Shown one piece after another: positions 1 through 12,799 of a stretch of 64,000 nucleotides of DNA (its first letter is position 1; each line of letters begins with the position of its first letter). The notes under the pieces are model-generated. The model saw nothing but the letters and a program-made list of their open reading frames with translations. It was not told where the DNA came from and did no database searches. This DNA comes from Lactarius indigo (taxonomy: Eukaryota; Basidiomycota; Agaricomycetes; Russulales; Russulaceae): the NCBI GenBank assembly GCA_025766275.1, contig JAFKAC010000080.1, positions 209,078 through 273,077 of the forward strand, in the 5' to 3' direction. The translations under genes and the position numbers were made by a program.

Positions 1-3000
1 GGCAAAATGGTTAGTGAATATTGGCACGGACGGCACTGGCACGACAATGCTGATCCAGCTGTCGTCACACCTATGGCGGTAATTGATGGCCTGCATTTCT
101 TTGTGCACGAGCCATGTTTTCTTGCCAATGGTCATGCTATCATGCCGTACCGTTGGTTCTTATGTGGTGACTCGATCTTGGCGAAGGCGTGGCCACTGTG
201 TGCTGTTGGCCAGGGTGACAGGTCTGGGTGGGTAGTGGAAGAGTACACGACAATCGTCGTACCACAAGATGAGTTCCTGATCCCATTTAACACCTGGGAT
301 TCCAGTCAATTCGCAAGTGGGCTACCCAGTGCAAGGTCCATTGTTGGTACGTTTGCGTGAGTCGCTTCATCCCGGGAATACTCAATGTCACATAGGTTCT
401 ATTCTACGGCCAGACGGTGAGGTTGTACCATGGTCAAGGACCCAACCGTCAGTTGGGAATCGTTGGCGTGTCCGTGCTAGTGGCGCATTTGTATATTGTT
501 TCCCCATTTGGCTGTATTGCGACGATGTCTCCGGTAATCAATCCAAAAAATGGAACAAGCATTATTCGTTTTTGTTTTCTCCGGCTGGCCTCCCACGTGC
601 TCACTTTCAGAAAGAATATAACTGTCCATTTCCTTTGCACGTCCAACCTCGCATCACCGCTTGAGATGATGGATCGTATTGTGGAGCAACTCGAGTCCTG
701 TGTATTCATTGTTCTTCCGCTTACATATTAACGTTACGGGGTTTCAGGGCCACATGGGATGAGGGGATCTGGGCATGGGATTGCATCCACTGAAGCCCAT
801 GTTCTTATCATACCATTCGTTTCTGCCCTCCTTGGCGACAATCCTATGCAAAGTGAATTCGCTTGCCACATCGGACAAATGGGCAAGTTCTTTTGCCGCA
901 TGTGTGATGTCAAAGGCTTCGATGCCCCACCCAGTGGGTCGCGCGTACCAGTGAATCCAACAACATCCCATGATGGGAACCATGCCACTAGCGATTTACC
1001 TGGCACTAGCGACGGTGAATCATCTGCCGGTGGCTCTCCGTCAGGTTCTCATGGGCGAAAGAAGGGCGATGAGTCAATGCAAGATATGGTGGAGCGCATA
1101 ACTCAGTTTTATCAATGTTCAGTACCACACCACCCTCCAACGTTCGTGCAGAGTTGACTTACATTCAGATCGGTAACCCACGGACAAGAGACGAAACTAT
1201 CCGAGAGCTAGAAGCCATGGCCGGCGAAGCAGGGCAGGTCGGAAATATCACCAAGATCAGGGCTCACCAGACGAACCACCGGCATCAAGGACACTTTTTT
1301 TGAAGTGTATCTTGATCGCATGTATCTTTCGTACAAGGACAGAGGCTCTAGGGGCGAGAAGCAGCTCGCCCTCGATCTTTTCAGGGCTACACTTCCAGCA
1401 AATATCTTAAGTCCCATTTGGCGAATCCTGTGGTGAGTCTTCACAATTTTTGGCTACGCGCGTCACACTTCCCTTCCCTTTGCGCTAGGTCTTGATCCCC
1501 ACTGCGGACACACCGGTGGAGATTCTTCATACGGTGCTCCTGGGTTTTGTCAAGTACCTCTGGCGGGATGTTGTTCACAACCAGCTTGGCACCAATGTCC
1601 AGAAGAAGGGCACCCTTAGGACGCGGCTCGACTCCCTTGACATCTCTGGGCTGCAGCTTCCTGGTGCCAAACATCTCGCTGGAAACACGCTGGTCCAATA
1701 TGCAGGATCTTTGACTGGTCGAGACTTCCGTATCATTGCTCAGGTTGCCCCATTTGTACTGTACGACTTAGTGCCCGATGTGTGCTTTGATGTGTGGGTC
1801 TCTCTCAGCAATTTGATTCCGATCGTCTGGCAAGCCGAAATTCCCAATATTGATGAATATATTGTAAGTACTGCACCGGAATATTGGTTCTCTGTAGCTC
1901 ACGAGAATCCGTTTTCAGGCGCATCTCGAAATTGCAATACAAGAATTTCACTATCGCATCATTTGCTGGACCCCTCGCTGGTTTAACAAGGCCAAATATC
2001 ATGTTATTCTTCACCTCCCTACTCACAGTCCGACGCTTTGGACCAGCAATTCTCTTTGCCACCGAATCATTTGAGTCTTTCAACGCCATCATCCGTGCGA
2101 AAAGCATCCACTCGAATCGCCTTGCCCCTTCACGTGACATCGCTCTTGCCTTCGCACACAACAACCGCGTTCGCCATCTCATCAGTGGTGGCCACCATCT
2201 CTTCCGTGATAACGAGAAATCTCACAGATATGCACTCGCTTTCAAGTCCCGTGACAAATTATCAGTCCATGCTGGCGAGGCTGGCATCTGGCGCCAAGTC
2301 CCAACCGCAGTTGTGTACCTTGGTAAGGAACTGTCGGCCACTAGCAGCACAGACAGTGCCGATCTACGGCTTGGTGAGTATGACACGCCTCGGAGTAAAT
2401 ACATGTGCTGATGGCTATGAAGGCTCTTGCGTACTTGACAAGCAGGACTCTCGTCCGTATGGACATACTGATACAGCACGCCACTTCCCTACTTTCATCC
2501 CCTCGCCCATGCCCTCCATGTTCTTTACTGCAGCGTCCGTAGTCCTGATAAACAGCGACGTCTGTTTCGTAAACAACTGGGTGCTATTTAAGCCTAGCGT
2601 GCACCACACAGGAGCACCAGGCCTTGGGTATGTACGCGAAGTTCTGGTGGCCACAGGTGCAACACCAGTACAGCAATATCCACGGCCAGGCATTATCTTG
2701 TTGCAGCAGGTGGACGTCACAATGTGTGCTGCACCTTACCAAATGCCAGGTGTCCAGCTCAGCGACAACTTCTTGATAAGAGGCATCTCGGTAAGCGATT
2801 CGTTTCATTGGTTCGTCACAAGCTAACTTCATGCACAGCACATTCTGTGTACTGTGAATGTGCAGCATCGTTGTCATGCCCACAATTGTGCGGCGTCTGG
2901 GTCTGAGGTAGTCTATCAAGAACGCCAGGCAACCACTCAAACGCGGCCGGTTGTTGTGCACAACAGCCCAAACGACCTTATTATGAGTACTGCACGTATC

Positions 3001-3213
3001 CACGACGTGGCGCATTTTGATCTGCTACGTGCACACATTGATCCTTCTTTTGACACCAACTTAGCAATTATTGAGGGCGCACAACAGGAGGTCGATGCGT
3101 GCAAGCATCGTTCTAGTCGAGGTGGGAGGGGTTTGCTGGGTAGAGGCCGGGGCAGTAGTAGGCCAGGTACTGGCTCGTCAAGCCATAACATATCTGCAGG
3201 TCTATTGTCGTGA
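1..3213 (+). pseudogene. Decayed Tnp2/CACTA-like transposase (5' end outside window)
   Basis: The pieces resemble the large basidiomycete transposase-like proteins related to CACTA (Tnp2) transposases, recognised from recalled family patterns. They are spread over all three frames: PIWLYCDDVSGN and KWNKHYSFLF near 500-580, VHFLCTSNLASPLEMM near 625-670, GDNPMQSEFACHIG near 836, DTPVEILHTVLLGFVKYLW near 1505, FATESFESFNAIIRAKS near 2056, and a tail ending at 3213 with a Gly/Arg/Ser-rich stretch. An intron of about 50 nt ending at 396 is plausible. Frame changes without any usable intron occur near 622, 790, 1270, 1500 and 2010, so no continuous protein can be read. Some shifts are one extra base and could be sequencing error, but their number argues for a dead copy. 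The superfamily assignment is moderately sure; the decay is directly visible. Confidence 0.6.
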
Positions 3214-3365
3214 TGTTCTGTAGTACTTTGTAATTTCTTTCCCTCGTTATACAATTTCCGTGGCCACGGCAATCTCCGCAGTCTACAGGTCGGTGTTACT
3301 GCTGACTTTGGGCGGAGTTTTCTTTCGTGTGACGGGCAGCCAGCAGCACAACACATCCCCCACTG

Positions 3366-5109
3366 ATGTCCACGCCGTACAACTTCTCACAAACTTCTTC
3401 TGCATCAAATGTCACTGGAGAACGTTCAAGCTACAGCATCCCATCGACTCCTGTACCAAACGGAGAACGTTCTTCGTTCAACTTCTCGTCGACCTCCGTA
3501 CCAAATGGAGAACGATCCACCAACAGTGTGAGAACCCATGCACCCCAACCTCAGTATCATAACGCCTGGGGGGCTACTGGTACACCTCAAACTCCTGCCC
3601 GACGTAGGAACGACACAGACTACGGGAATCTTGACTTCTCCCCTCGCACAGAACTCCCCTCCGAAGTTAGTCCTAGTTATATTGAAGCGGTCGCCAAATC
3701 TATGGGATTTTCGGTAACAGATGAAGAGTACCGCAATAGTCTCCACTCTATTCCTAAGGTACGCCGCTCTGCACTTGGTGTAACGCTAACTATGCCTGAC
3801 AACGAATCAGATTGCCGTGGGAATGCCCCGCGGCCACATGCAGTTACACATCTATCAAACAGCTCTCCTCTTTGCGATACTCAAAGAGTGTCGTAGTCTT
3901 GCAGACACTTGTCATACTGATCGTGCAATGATGGCAGACCTCCACATCCGCCTCAAGGGAATGTTCAATCTCTCACAAGAACAGAGAGTGAGTGCACGTT
4001 CTCGTATCGTGACTTCCCATCACCTGACCCAAATCTAGATGAACATCCACCTGGTTTCCGGGGAGGTGCTTCTGGACGCTAACCGTGTCTGCTATACCCG
4101 GATGAATATTGATGTGGAGGTAAGTGCGTTGGTATTGTGTTTGAACAGAATGGATCGCTGTCTCCACGTACAGGTTAAGCTTCAAGAAAGGCAGAAGGAG
4201 CTGCACCTCTTCAACGTTTTTGGCAACTTGTCCCGGCAACGACTTTTGACGACCACTATTCGGCGCACATGTTCAAGCTTACGAAATGCGTACCGTGAGA
4301 TGGTGAGCACACTCACCGCATCAAAACATCACTGGGTTCACTGACACGGTTCAAGCTTCGTGATAGCGTCATAGGAAGCAACACTCAAACACTGGACGAT
4401 TTTGTTTGCAACGTGACCAATCGATTTCTCGCAACCTGGTCTGGTCGACACACCCTCGGGCATCCGATCATAGCTCACATCGCTCTATTGGTAAGTGTTC
4501 ATTTACCAAGGTACTTTACTATTTCCTGACTTCACTGAGTAGCGCAGATTTGCATTGGAGAACCCTCAACTCTTAGACCGGGTAGGTGAGGACGAGGACG
4601 AGGACGATGACAATCAAACCAACCAGGGTGACGACACCAGCTGAAGCACAAGCAGTGCGGTAGATGGTGACACTGGGGTTGGTTCTCGGCCCTCCAGTGC
4701 CATGTCCATTGGACCTCCACGTGGCAAGAAACGCAAGCGTACCGGCACACCTGGAACACCAACACCACCTCAGCAAAAGGGCAACGATTTTTGGTCTATG
4801 GTCGACAAGTGGTTCACTGCACGCATCCAGAAACTAGGAACACCGTGGTCCTCTCCCGGGTGGACAAGGTATGTACTTGTTCGTTTTCAGTCCCTCATAA
4901 CTAACAAGGAGTTTCGGTACTGCAGGTACATTGAGGAGACAATCGAACGCGATCGCTCAAGGTTCACATCTGATGCCAATGTGAACCCATTCCTCGACAA
5001 CTTCACAAGTGCAGATGGTGACAATGCAGACGAAGATGCTGGTGGTGATGTGTCGGGTGGTTTCATTGGGGCAATTGGTAGCATGGCAAGCATCCTCGAG
5101 CACGCATGA
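3366..5109 (+). pseudogene. Accessory ORF of the first transposon, interrupted by an in-frame stop
   Basis: Seven exons can be joined in frame: 3366-3758, 3811-3987, 4039-4119, 4174-4312, 4356-4490, 4543-4868 and 4926-5109, with ordinary short GT-AG introns. The N-terminus is Ser/Thr-rich. The middle has a segment beginning IAVGMPRGHMQLHIYQ. An ILRRFALENP-like segment is followed by an acidic run (GEDEDEDDD), then a basic nuclear-localisation-like stretch (PPRGKKRKRTG) at 4714-4745. A TGA at 4642-4644 lies in frame between the acidic run and the basic stretch, so only a truncated protein could be made unless it is read through or miscalled. ORFs of this kind follow the Tnp2-like gene in basidiomycete elements, so it is probably the element's second protein. 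Its biochemical role is unknown to me. Confidence 0.5.
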
Positions 5110-7499
5110 TGGACCGTACAGTTTTTTGTTTTTAAATGGAATTTAAATGGAATTTAATTCGATTCTTGCAAACCGTGATTTGTCTGATCCAGCAAGCCTG
5201 AAGTGGGTGTTTGAGGACGGATGTGGCCCTAAAACCAGGATCTGTGATGACATTGTTACCGGACAGGGCCCAGAGGTCTTGGGGACATGCACTGTGACAA
5301 GCAGTGGTGATGGCCACATCCAGATCAGGTCAAACATCGGGACAAACATCGGATGTAACGACTCTTGAAACCAGGATGATTGCCAGTACTGCAGCCAGAC
5401 ATGGCTCAGAGATCCTTGGGACATGCACGGCGACAACCGGCAGCGATGACCGCATCGAGATCAAGCACCACTCCTGAACATCCTCAGGTCAGACCCCAGG
5501 ACAACCTCAGGATGCTTCGGCTAAAGTAATTGGGACGATCGGATAGTATTGCCGAGGATCCATTGGATTTGGACGCCAAATGCATCTCGGAGGTTGCTCT
5601 GCACAATCATTACTAGCTCCCGGGTAATTTTCGGAACGGCGCTCAGGCTTAGTGATCACCATACAGGGGCTTGGCTCGATGATTAACGGGATTCATTTTA
5701 ATTGGATACTATGTTTAACTGACAAAAACAGACATTTTTCCTTGTTGGGGACAACCACCGCATAATCGCCTCTCACCTAACCTCAGGACAGCTTTCCGTC
5801 CCAGTGGTGTAAGTTATGTATTTCCGAGTCAAGCTACTGCTGAGGTCATCAAGATTTGATATCAAATTTCCGTTCTGACCATGCCGTCATTTGTCTCTGG
5901 CCCGGGCGCGGTCATGGGCACGCTTGTGGGCACGGTTTGATTTATTGTTTCTATCGTTTACTAATCCTTTGCAATGCAGTGCTCGCGCTGTCGTCAGTCT
6001 CGGCGCCAGCCCCCATGGGCCCTATTCGTCATATCACTGTCATATCTCATTGTCTCGGATTCGGCTCCCTTGTTTCGTCTGACTAAAATTAAAACAATCT
6101 GAGCTCGAATACGAGTCTTCTTGGTTCCTTGGAAGTTGGAACCTTCCTTTTTGAAGGCGGGATTCCCTATGGGAAAATGGTAACTGTCTATTGACGTGCA
6201 GTGGGCACAATTGTGACGCGAAGCTATCTGAGCCAGTGTCTGGGAGCCAGTGTCAACCGATGACCGAGGGTGAACTCTGATTTGTTACAAGGGGCCCCCT
6301 GTTTTGGATTTCGCCGAAGGATATGTGGCGCATGTTGTAATTTCTCGCGTAACATTGGCGATAGCAGTTGTGAAATTAAAATAAAAGGAACCGAGAAAAT
6401 GAGAAAGCGAACGTATGCGAAGTCTGAGAAGTCCAAGAAGACGTTGTCGGAAAAGAATCGGTCCTAACCGGCAATACCACGAAGTCGGCAGACGCCGATA
6501 CGTACCGATTATGAGGCATGTTCCGACCAAATACGAAGGAATAGGGCGTGCATCCGGACGTTGAGCGATAATCTTAAGTGGTCAAGCACATTATAAAGAA
6601 ATACACCTCTTTTTTTGCTTGCCGACTCGCTGCATCTGCACGCTTGCATGCGTCATTAGATTTTCCGTTGAACAGAACACGTTTCCTTTTTGTACGCATT
6701 TTCTGATGGAAGTTGTTGCCACATCGGAGTATTAATCGCTACTTTAAATGTCTCCATGGGGGGACGTTTGTCACCTGGTAACACAGGGGTGTGTTAAATA
6801 CCTATGGATGAGCCAGTAAAGTAGAGGGAAGGGGAGGTAAGAAAGTAGGTACAGTAAGTAGGTAGCAAGAAGGACCACGAGCAAGATCGAAGCGATGGCG
6901 AGCACAAATAAAGCCCTTCCCGTTCGGTAGCAACTTCTTCGCACCTTCCTGTTTTACAACGTGATTCTGGAAAAATGACAGTCTTGGCGATGGCAACTGA
7001 CCTATCTTCGGCGGGGTCGGCAAGTTGCCGAAGAATGGATATCGGAGTTCCAACAGGATCCCGAGAAGGCCGGGAGTTCATCTTCCACCTCGCATCCTTG
7101 ATAACGGTGTCTAAAATCTACAATGAAAATGGCTTTACTCATGCAACAGTCGATGTTTAAAGACACGAAGACGACTTTGGGGCACACGGAAAATGGCGTC
7201 CCGCCGTTGGGGTATGGTTGCAACCTGACCGAAACTATGGCACAGTTAGTTACGGGTGACGTAACAAGTTAGAATGGGGTGCAATTCCTGTAACTATATA
7301 TGTACATCTCGATCTCATGACTATTCAATTGATCTCAGTTTGATCTCAGTACAGGGTACAATAGTATCGCCACTTATGGAACAGGCACCGTTCGTTCTCA
7401 GTATTACGGCTATACAAAGCTATCGCGTCCACACATTGTCCGCTTTCGTTTGATCCTCCTCTTTCATTATCACTACTGTCACTGTCGTGCGACAAAGCT
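5110..7499. other. Gene-poor interval after the first transposon
   Basis: No frame shows sustained coding signal or a recognisable domain. The left part (5147-5470) contains a degenerate direct repeat listed separately. The rest has only short chance frames on both strands. Confidence 0.5.
5274..5465. repeat. Degenerate direct repeat (two units of about 54 bp)
   Basis: The segment at about 5274-5328 (cttggggacatgcac ... cagtggtgatggccacatcc) recurs imperfectly at about 5412-5465 (cttgggacatgcac ... cagcgatgaccgcatcg), spaced about 138 bp. The surrounding ACATCGG-type words add to the repetitive look. It may be an internal repeat of the adjacent transposon tail. Confidence 0.45.
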
Positions 7500-10287
7500 A
7501 TGAACAGCGTCACCAACGATATCACCAGCCTCCGCTGCATTATAATCGACCATCGACTCCAAGTCCTTGCCAGGCCGTTCCAGCTAGCAGTACCACGACA
7601 AGAGGGTTGTGGCATAATCCTTGCTTACTTGAGAATCGCTGCCCCCTCACTAAGGGACAAGGATCCATCGATATTCTGCATTCACAAGCCTCTTTCGACC
7701 ATCACTGGCCAGCTGACTGAATTAAACGAAGCACAAGTCGACCTCAGGGATTGCGTGGACACATCGGCTGAAGTCCAAACCGAATTTCTGCTTAGGCGAG
7801 GAACCAAAAGTACCAGCCACATCAATGCCATTATTAGTGTGAATGACACAGGTCAGGATACGTTTCTACCCACTGGCCGATAAAAGTCTTTAATGCTTTC
7901 CCAGATGCTTTCCCAGAGGGAGCTATTCGCCTGCAGACCACACGATTACAAAAGGGCCCGCTTTCTCTCATCGTGATCAAATTGAGATTTGGGGATGATA
8001 TCCGATCACCTAGGCTCAACATCTGTGCCGAAAACAATATAAGTCGAACACAGGAAGCGAAGCCAGATTTTGTCATCGCATTTGATGAGGGGTTGATGCA
8101 GAAGCGTTTCATTGGGCCTGACGTGAGTCTCACAGTCTCATCTCTCATATTTCTACTAATCCATTTTAGATGAATCCATTGTATCTGCAGCTTGTGAAGT
8201 CGTTCTTCCTGGACAGGTTTGGCGAATATTTTACCAACGCGCCGGACGCACATGCTGTGACGTTCATGGAGTTCATCCATTACAGTGATATACTCTTCGA
8301 CAAGCAAATCCTCAATCCTGCGGCCTATACTGTTAATAAGGAGTCACACGTGTATGCTCTACTGAGGCGTATCACCTCGTCATTCTCCCAAGAAAACAAC
8401 AATGCTTTCCATTTGTGAGTGACTCATGATTTCCGACTTCCCCCAAAGTTTAGACATCTTTCGTAGCAACAGGCCGTGGCCCCTCCATCTAAATATAACC
8501 ATGCACAACAAGTCATATCGATACACACCCCGCAGCGACTTCTCTATCACCTTGAACGGCCTCCTGGTCCTTCTTCTTGAGGTGTCTTCCGATTCAAGTG
8601 GTGCCGACGAGTGCCGTATGCTGTTGCAAGCTGCCTGCCTTGTTCGCCTAGGCAACTCGCTACTTAGAACTACATCCCGGAATTACCTTGTCAAGGCAAT
8701 ATACATTAATCCACACTACGAGGCAGTCGAGCATACGTTATTTCAGAGGGATACCCGCGCAGGTCACATATCAGAGGTAATTATTCCACTTATTGCCATT
8801 ACCGAATGACAAAACACTGACCGTCACCATAGAGTGATGTCGAATATTTCGCTACTACGTTCGAATTAACCGATAAACTGCAATTGTTCAAGTTCATTTT
8901 CCGCCTATACAATTTCCTGGAATCAATGAAAGCTCTATCCGAGAAACTTTCGAAAGATTTTCCCCTGGTGGCATCATCCCTTTTCAACCTTATCGCCCCG
9001 TTGGATACTCTCGGTCCAAGGTCTCGCCATAGTACGGGAACTGGCCCCCCTTCAAGGCAGCAACCAAGCGCTCCGCATTCGGCGCCAGGCGGCCACCATC
9101 GGGTACTTATCACAGCGAAAGGATATCAGCTCACAGTAAAAGACAACCTGCAGTCGGAGGCAATAAAGAAAGCTACTAATAAAGATGGCTTGACCGTCGC
9201 ATTGAAATTTCTGCGCGGTGCAACAGACGAACTAGACATTTTGAGGTACCTTCAAAGCTTCGGCGCTGACAGTAATCATGTGATTAGGTTGCTCGAGACC
9301 ATTGTCGCTTCTGACAATGTTGCCATCATCGTTATGCCATGGCTATCACCCCTGGACGATTTCTTGCGTGAGCGCCCCGATGTGGCGGATTCACTGCAGA
9401 CTCAGTTGTTGGAGGGCGTTTGTTTCCTGCACGAGCATAGCATCGCTCACCTTGACTTGAAGCCCGCAAACGTCCTTGTCGGTGGGTCATCATTACCACA
9501 ATTGTCAATTATAGACTTCGGCCTGTCTATCCGAGTTGAGGACGAATGGACCCTGGTAGAGGGGTATCGCGGAACTCAGTCCTGGACTGCACCAGAAGTC
9601 GGAACGGAGGACGAACCCGGATTCAAGTACAGCGCGATCCTGGCCGACCGGTGGGCCTGCAGGAGGGTACTTCAGCACATCGCACAGTCCCTTCCAAGCC
9701 ACGTTGTCTCGGTGTCTAATCCAGAGTTCGATTACGCATGTACCCAATTACTCCACTCTGAGCCAAGCAAACGCCCTCAGCTGAACAGTGTACTTCAGTT
9801 ACGGAGTCCTGCGACAGCGGGTGCACAAAAACGCAGTGGTGATATGGAGCTACCTGCGCTGTCGAAGCGGCACCGTAAAAGGACGACATCAGCCTGGTAT
9901 GTCCGCTTTTTCTATCATGTGTCCAACATCGTCCTCAGGTCTATACAGCGCGAGCGAAAGCCAAATACAATCGATGGCACGCGACGACATCGCAATTGCG
10001 ATATGATTAAATCGCAAGGAGCCCGAGCTCCAGTCGCTCTCGTTCGCACCACGCCTGTGTCGCAGGATAGGAAGCACTGTACCGGCTTTTTTCTATTTGA
10101 TATATCCGTTTACATTATTCTGCGGTACGTTTGTCTAGGGAATGGTCGAACTTTGATTTTTCTTTTTTGGGTGTTTCCATCATGTGTGTTGTGTTTCATA
10201 CCGTATGTCTGTACTCTCTCCGCTCGTTTCGAGTTTTCTCGCTTTGTAAAACGATGTTGCTCTCGCTGTAGGGTGTACACCCTTTAA
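7500..10287 (+). CDS. Protein kinase-domain protein with unidentified N-terminal half
   Basis: Five exons (7500-7851, 7905-8122, 8170-8414, 8467-8776, 8833-10287) join in frame to about 859 residues. The C-terminal half is a protein kinase: VALKF lysine near residue 499, the catalytic loop HLDLKPAN near 580, DFGLS near 603, and WTAPEVG activation-loop end, followed by ADRW. All key catalytic residues are present, so it should be active; a clear glycine-rich loop is not obvious. The N-terminal about 370 residues match no family I can name. They include LRDCVDTSAEVQTEF and PDFVIAFDEG, and could be a nuclease-like or other recognition domain of the kind fused to kinases in fungal Crinkler-type effectors; that is only a guess. 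A further 42-nt in-frame intron at 9897-9938 is possible, after which the tail is Arg-rich then hydrophobic, so the true stop may lie earlier or later. Confidence 0.75.
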
Positions 10288-11573
10288 TAGCTTTTGTTTC
10301 TGCCAGTGGAGTGAGCAGACTTTGAACTTAAATTGGACGGTGCTCGTTGCTTTGCTTTGCTTTGGTATGTTACGCGCGTGAGTAAACGGAGGCAGAGGGT
10401 GGAGAAGAGGTTCAGGCCTTCAGGGGTTGAGTGCATCGCCTTCTTCGGGCCGAAGAAGGCGACAAGTCGGATGTCTTCGACTTGAGACCTGATCCGAAAA
10501 GTTGTCAAATCACAAGAGGACGAGGTTGAGTACGGGGGCAATCGACTGGTACATTCAACGCGCGACCCCGAGAGCCTTTATACAAAACAATCAGTACCTA
10601 AGGCAAACGGGAATCGAAATGTTTAAGTCGAAAGTTGTGAGGGATAAAAGTCCAGGTGGGGAAAAGTAAACGGAAAGACGTAGTTACTAGAGAGGGTGTC
10701 AATGAAACAGAAACACGAGGTAAACATGAGATGGGAAACACGATGGTAGGTGAAAGTGGGGGGGTCGTTAAGCAGAGGCGCATGGCCGAGGAACAGCGCC
10801 GATGATAACGACGATGCACACCAATAGTACAATCCAAACGTTAGAAAGGAAAGATGGGCACGTCTAATGCCCGAGACAAAGAGCGCGAACTAGAAAGATC
10901 CAACAAGAAAACGAGGTGACGAGATAGGTGACGCGATGGGAACGAGACGGAGAATGAAGGCATGGTAGACTTGAGGCCGTCGGCATCGCAGTTATCCCAA
11001 CACCGGTAAGGTGTGGACAATCGAGAGGCGTTCGACGATGGCGCGAAAGACGGGGTTTCGATGAGGCAGAGAGTGGCTGAGATGAACGAAAGCGCCTAAT
11101 TTCGGGGCCAAGGGCCGAGCTGCCCTTACAACATCATATGCACCTGTTCATTTTAAAAGTGCGTTCGTTACTGTAATTATTTTAACCGCTCGTTTAAACG
11201 TTTTGCACCGCCTGACTGCCGTGTGCATACTGGCCTCGATTTTGAACATAACCATGGCTCACCTTCAAAGGCCAGGTCAACTCTCAACTCGACTTCGACA
11301 GGATACGCATGATTACCATAATAGAACAATTACATATCTACGTCCCAACACAGCTTCAATGGATTGCAAGGGCGCTTACACCTCGGCTACTAACACCTAG
11401 GCCTGGCCAAATGCTAGGGGAAATGATGATGGATTGTTCCGATGCATGAGAGTGGGACAAACCTCTTCATATACGACGGAAATGGGGATCCAATCTCCAC
11501 ATGAGCGATGCAAGCCTGCATGTATCTGAACGAAGTTAGAAATGAACAGACAATGAGAATATAAAATAAAAAC
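10288..11573. other. Intergenic, no gene seen
   Basis: Short frames only; no domain-like segment, repeat array or RNA gene recognised. Confidence 0.5.
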
Positions 11574-12209
11574 TCACTGAACAATGGCAAAATGAATCAA
11601 AGACTTGGGTGGCGCACGAGAAATATAAGGCCTCCTTTTCCCAATGAACAAAACAGCTATTTCCCCTTTCCAGGGAATGAGAGGAAAGTCACGCTGTAGG
11701 TTTGGGTTTGGACCAAGGCGATTGTCAAGGTAGCCAGTAATTAAAATCTTGTGGCCAGCAACATGGATGAGCATATCGAATACTTCAGGCGGGAAAGCCT
11801 TTGGTAAGAAAAATGCGGCTTCGATATCAACGTAAGGGGGATCGGTCACATCCCTGTGAAGAGGGAGGACTGCATCAAAGGTGGAAGTAATACGCCGGCG
11901 AGGCCATCTTGACCACAAATAACCAGATACCGCAGAAGGTCTGGTCTGAAGTATCAAAAATGAAAACTGGTTACTTGCAGAGATGAAAACAGTAAATACT
12001 TGCAGGGACGTTAGGCGGTGTGCGACGGTGGATGACCATTGCCTATGTAGGTGAGCAAACAGATAGAGGCGAAGGGAAGGCGAAGGCAGAAGGTGAACGC
12101 TCCCGCGTACCCAAAACGTGCCCACATGCGCCTTAAATGCCGCGTCTGCCAAGCCTGACGCGTACATTTTAAAATGTACGAAGTGCGTAATACTTGGAAA
12201 TGAAATCAC
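11574..12209 (-). CDS. Hypothetical protein
   Basis: An open reverse-strand frame of up to 211 residues. Two introns are likely: 11946-11999 (54 nt, GT-AG, frame-preserving) and one around 12039-12110 beginning gtacgcggg. The coding-looking core reads PPYVDIEAAFFLPKAFPPEVFDMLI, then a stretch ending GEIAVLFIGKRRPYIS. It resembles uncharacterised basidiomycete proteins with the pattern 'GE-hydrophobic-GKR', but I cannot name a domain. No signal peptide or membrane helix is evident once the introns are removed. The exact start is unsure because the 5' frame overlaps the second intron. Confidence 0.45.
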   Translation of the reverse strand: MISFPSITHFVHFKMYASGLADAAFKAHVGTFWVRGSVHLLPSPSLRLYLFAHLHRQWSSTVAHRLTSLQVFTVFISASNQFSFLILQTRPSAVSGYLWSRWPRRRITSTFDAVLPLHRDVTDPPYVDIEAAFFLPKAFPPEVFDMLIHVAGHKILITGYLDNRLGPNPNLQRDFPLIPWKGEIAVLFIGKRRPYISRAPPKSLIHFAIVQ

Positions 12210-12424
12210 AAAATAGTGGTTGGCTGAATGTCCAACAAAGACCTTCGTGATACGGAGTCACTCACATCAGACAAAAAGGATTCAAGATTACGCCCAGCGC
12301 TCCTGGCATTCAAAGTTGCCTATTTCGGAATGAGCTAACGGCCGTTGTGCTGCGCAGCAATAGTACAGTTCTGGGCGGCTGTCACGACATCGCGTCATCG
12401 TTGTCACCTGCTTCAAGGTCGAGA

Positions 12425-12650
12425 GGTCAGGGTCCATTGTTATACTATTTTGGGTAAGCCTTACCGTGACGGGTGAGTCGCGGCGCTAGTGACCACGGTA
12501 GATATCGTCGGCAGAACTCGACTCGAGTCACAACTGTACGAATTGAACATGCACAGCCGCACATCGTTAGTGTTACTTCTCGGTCGGAGGTCAGAGTCCA
12601 TTGTCATACTGTTTTGGGATGGGCTTACGTGACCACGAAAGACTCGAGTC
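12425..12650. repeat. Degenerate direct repeat of about 46 bp
   Basis: The segment at about 12425-12470 (ggtcagggtccattgttata, then ctattttgggtaagcctta) recurs at about 12587-12632 (ggtcagagtccattgtcata, then ctgttttgggatgggctta), about 162 bp apart. It sits just outside the left arm of the foldback-like element. Confidence 0.5.
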
Positions 12651-12799
12651 ACGAACGCACGACGTTGGCACTATTCGGTCGCATTGAGCACAAGGCACGT
12701 TCACCAAATCTACGGGGACTGACCTGCGGGTCGGGTGTACGTGAGGCGATTGCAGTTGCTAGGGTCTTGATGGCAATCCGAGCCAGGCGAAGCGCGCAC

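Noticed and set aside
9897..9938. 42-nt intron near the 3' end of the kinase gene
   Set aside because: Possible GT-AG ends but in frame either way and very short, so sequence alone cannot decide; kept as a note in the gene entry only.
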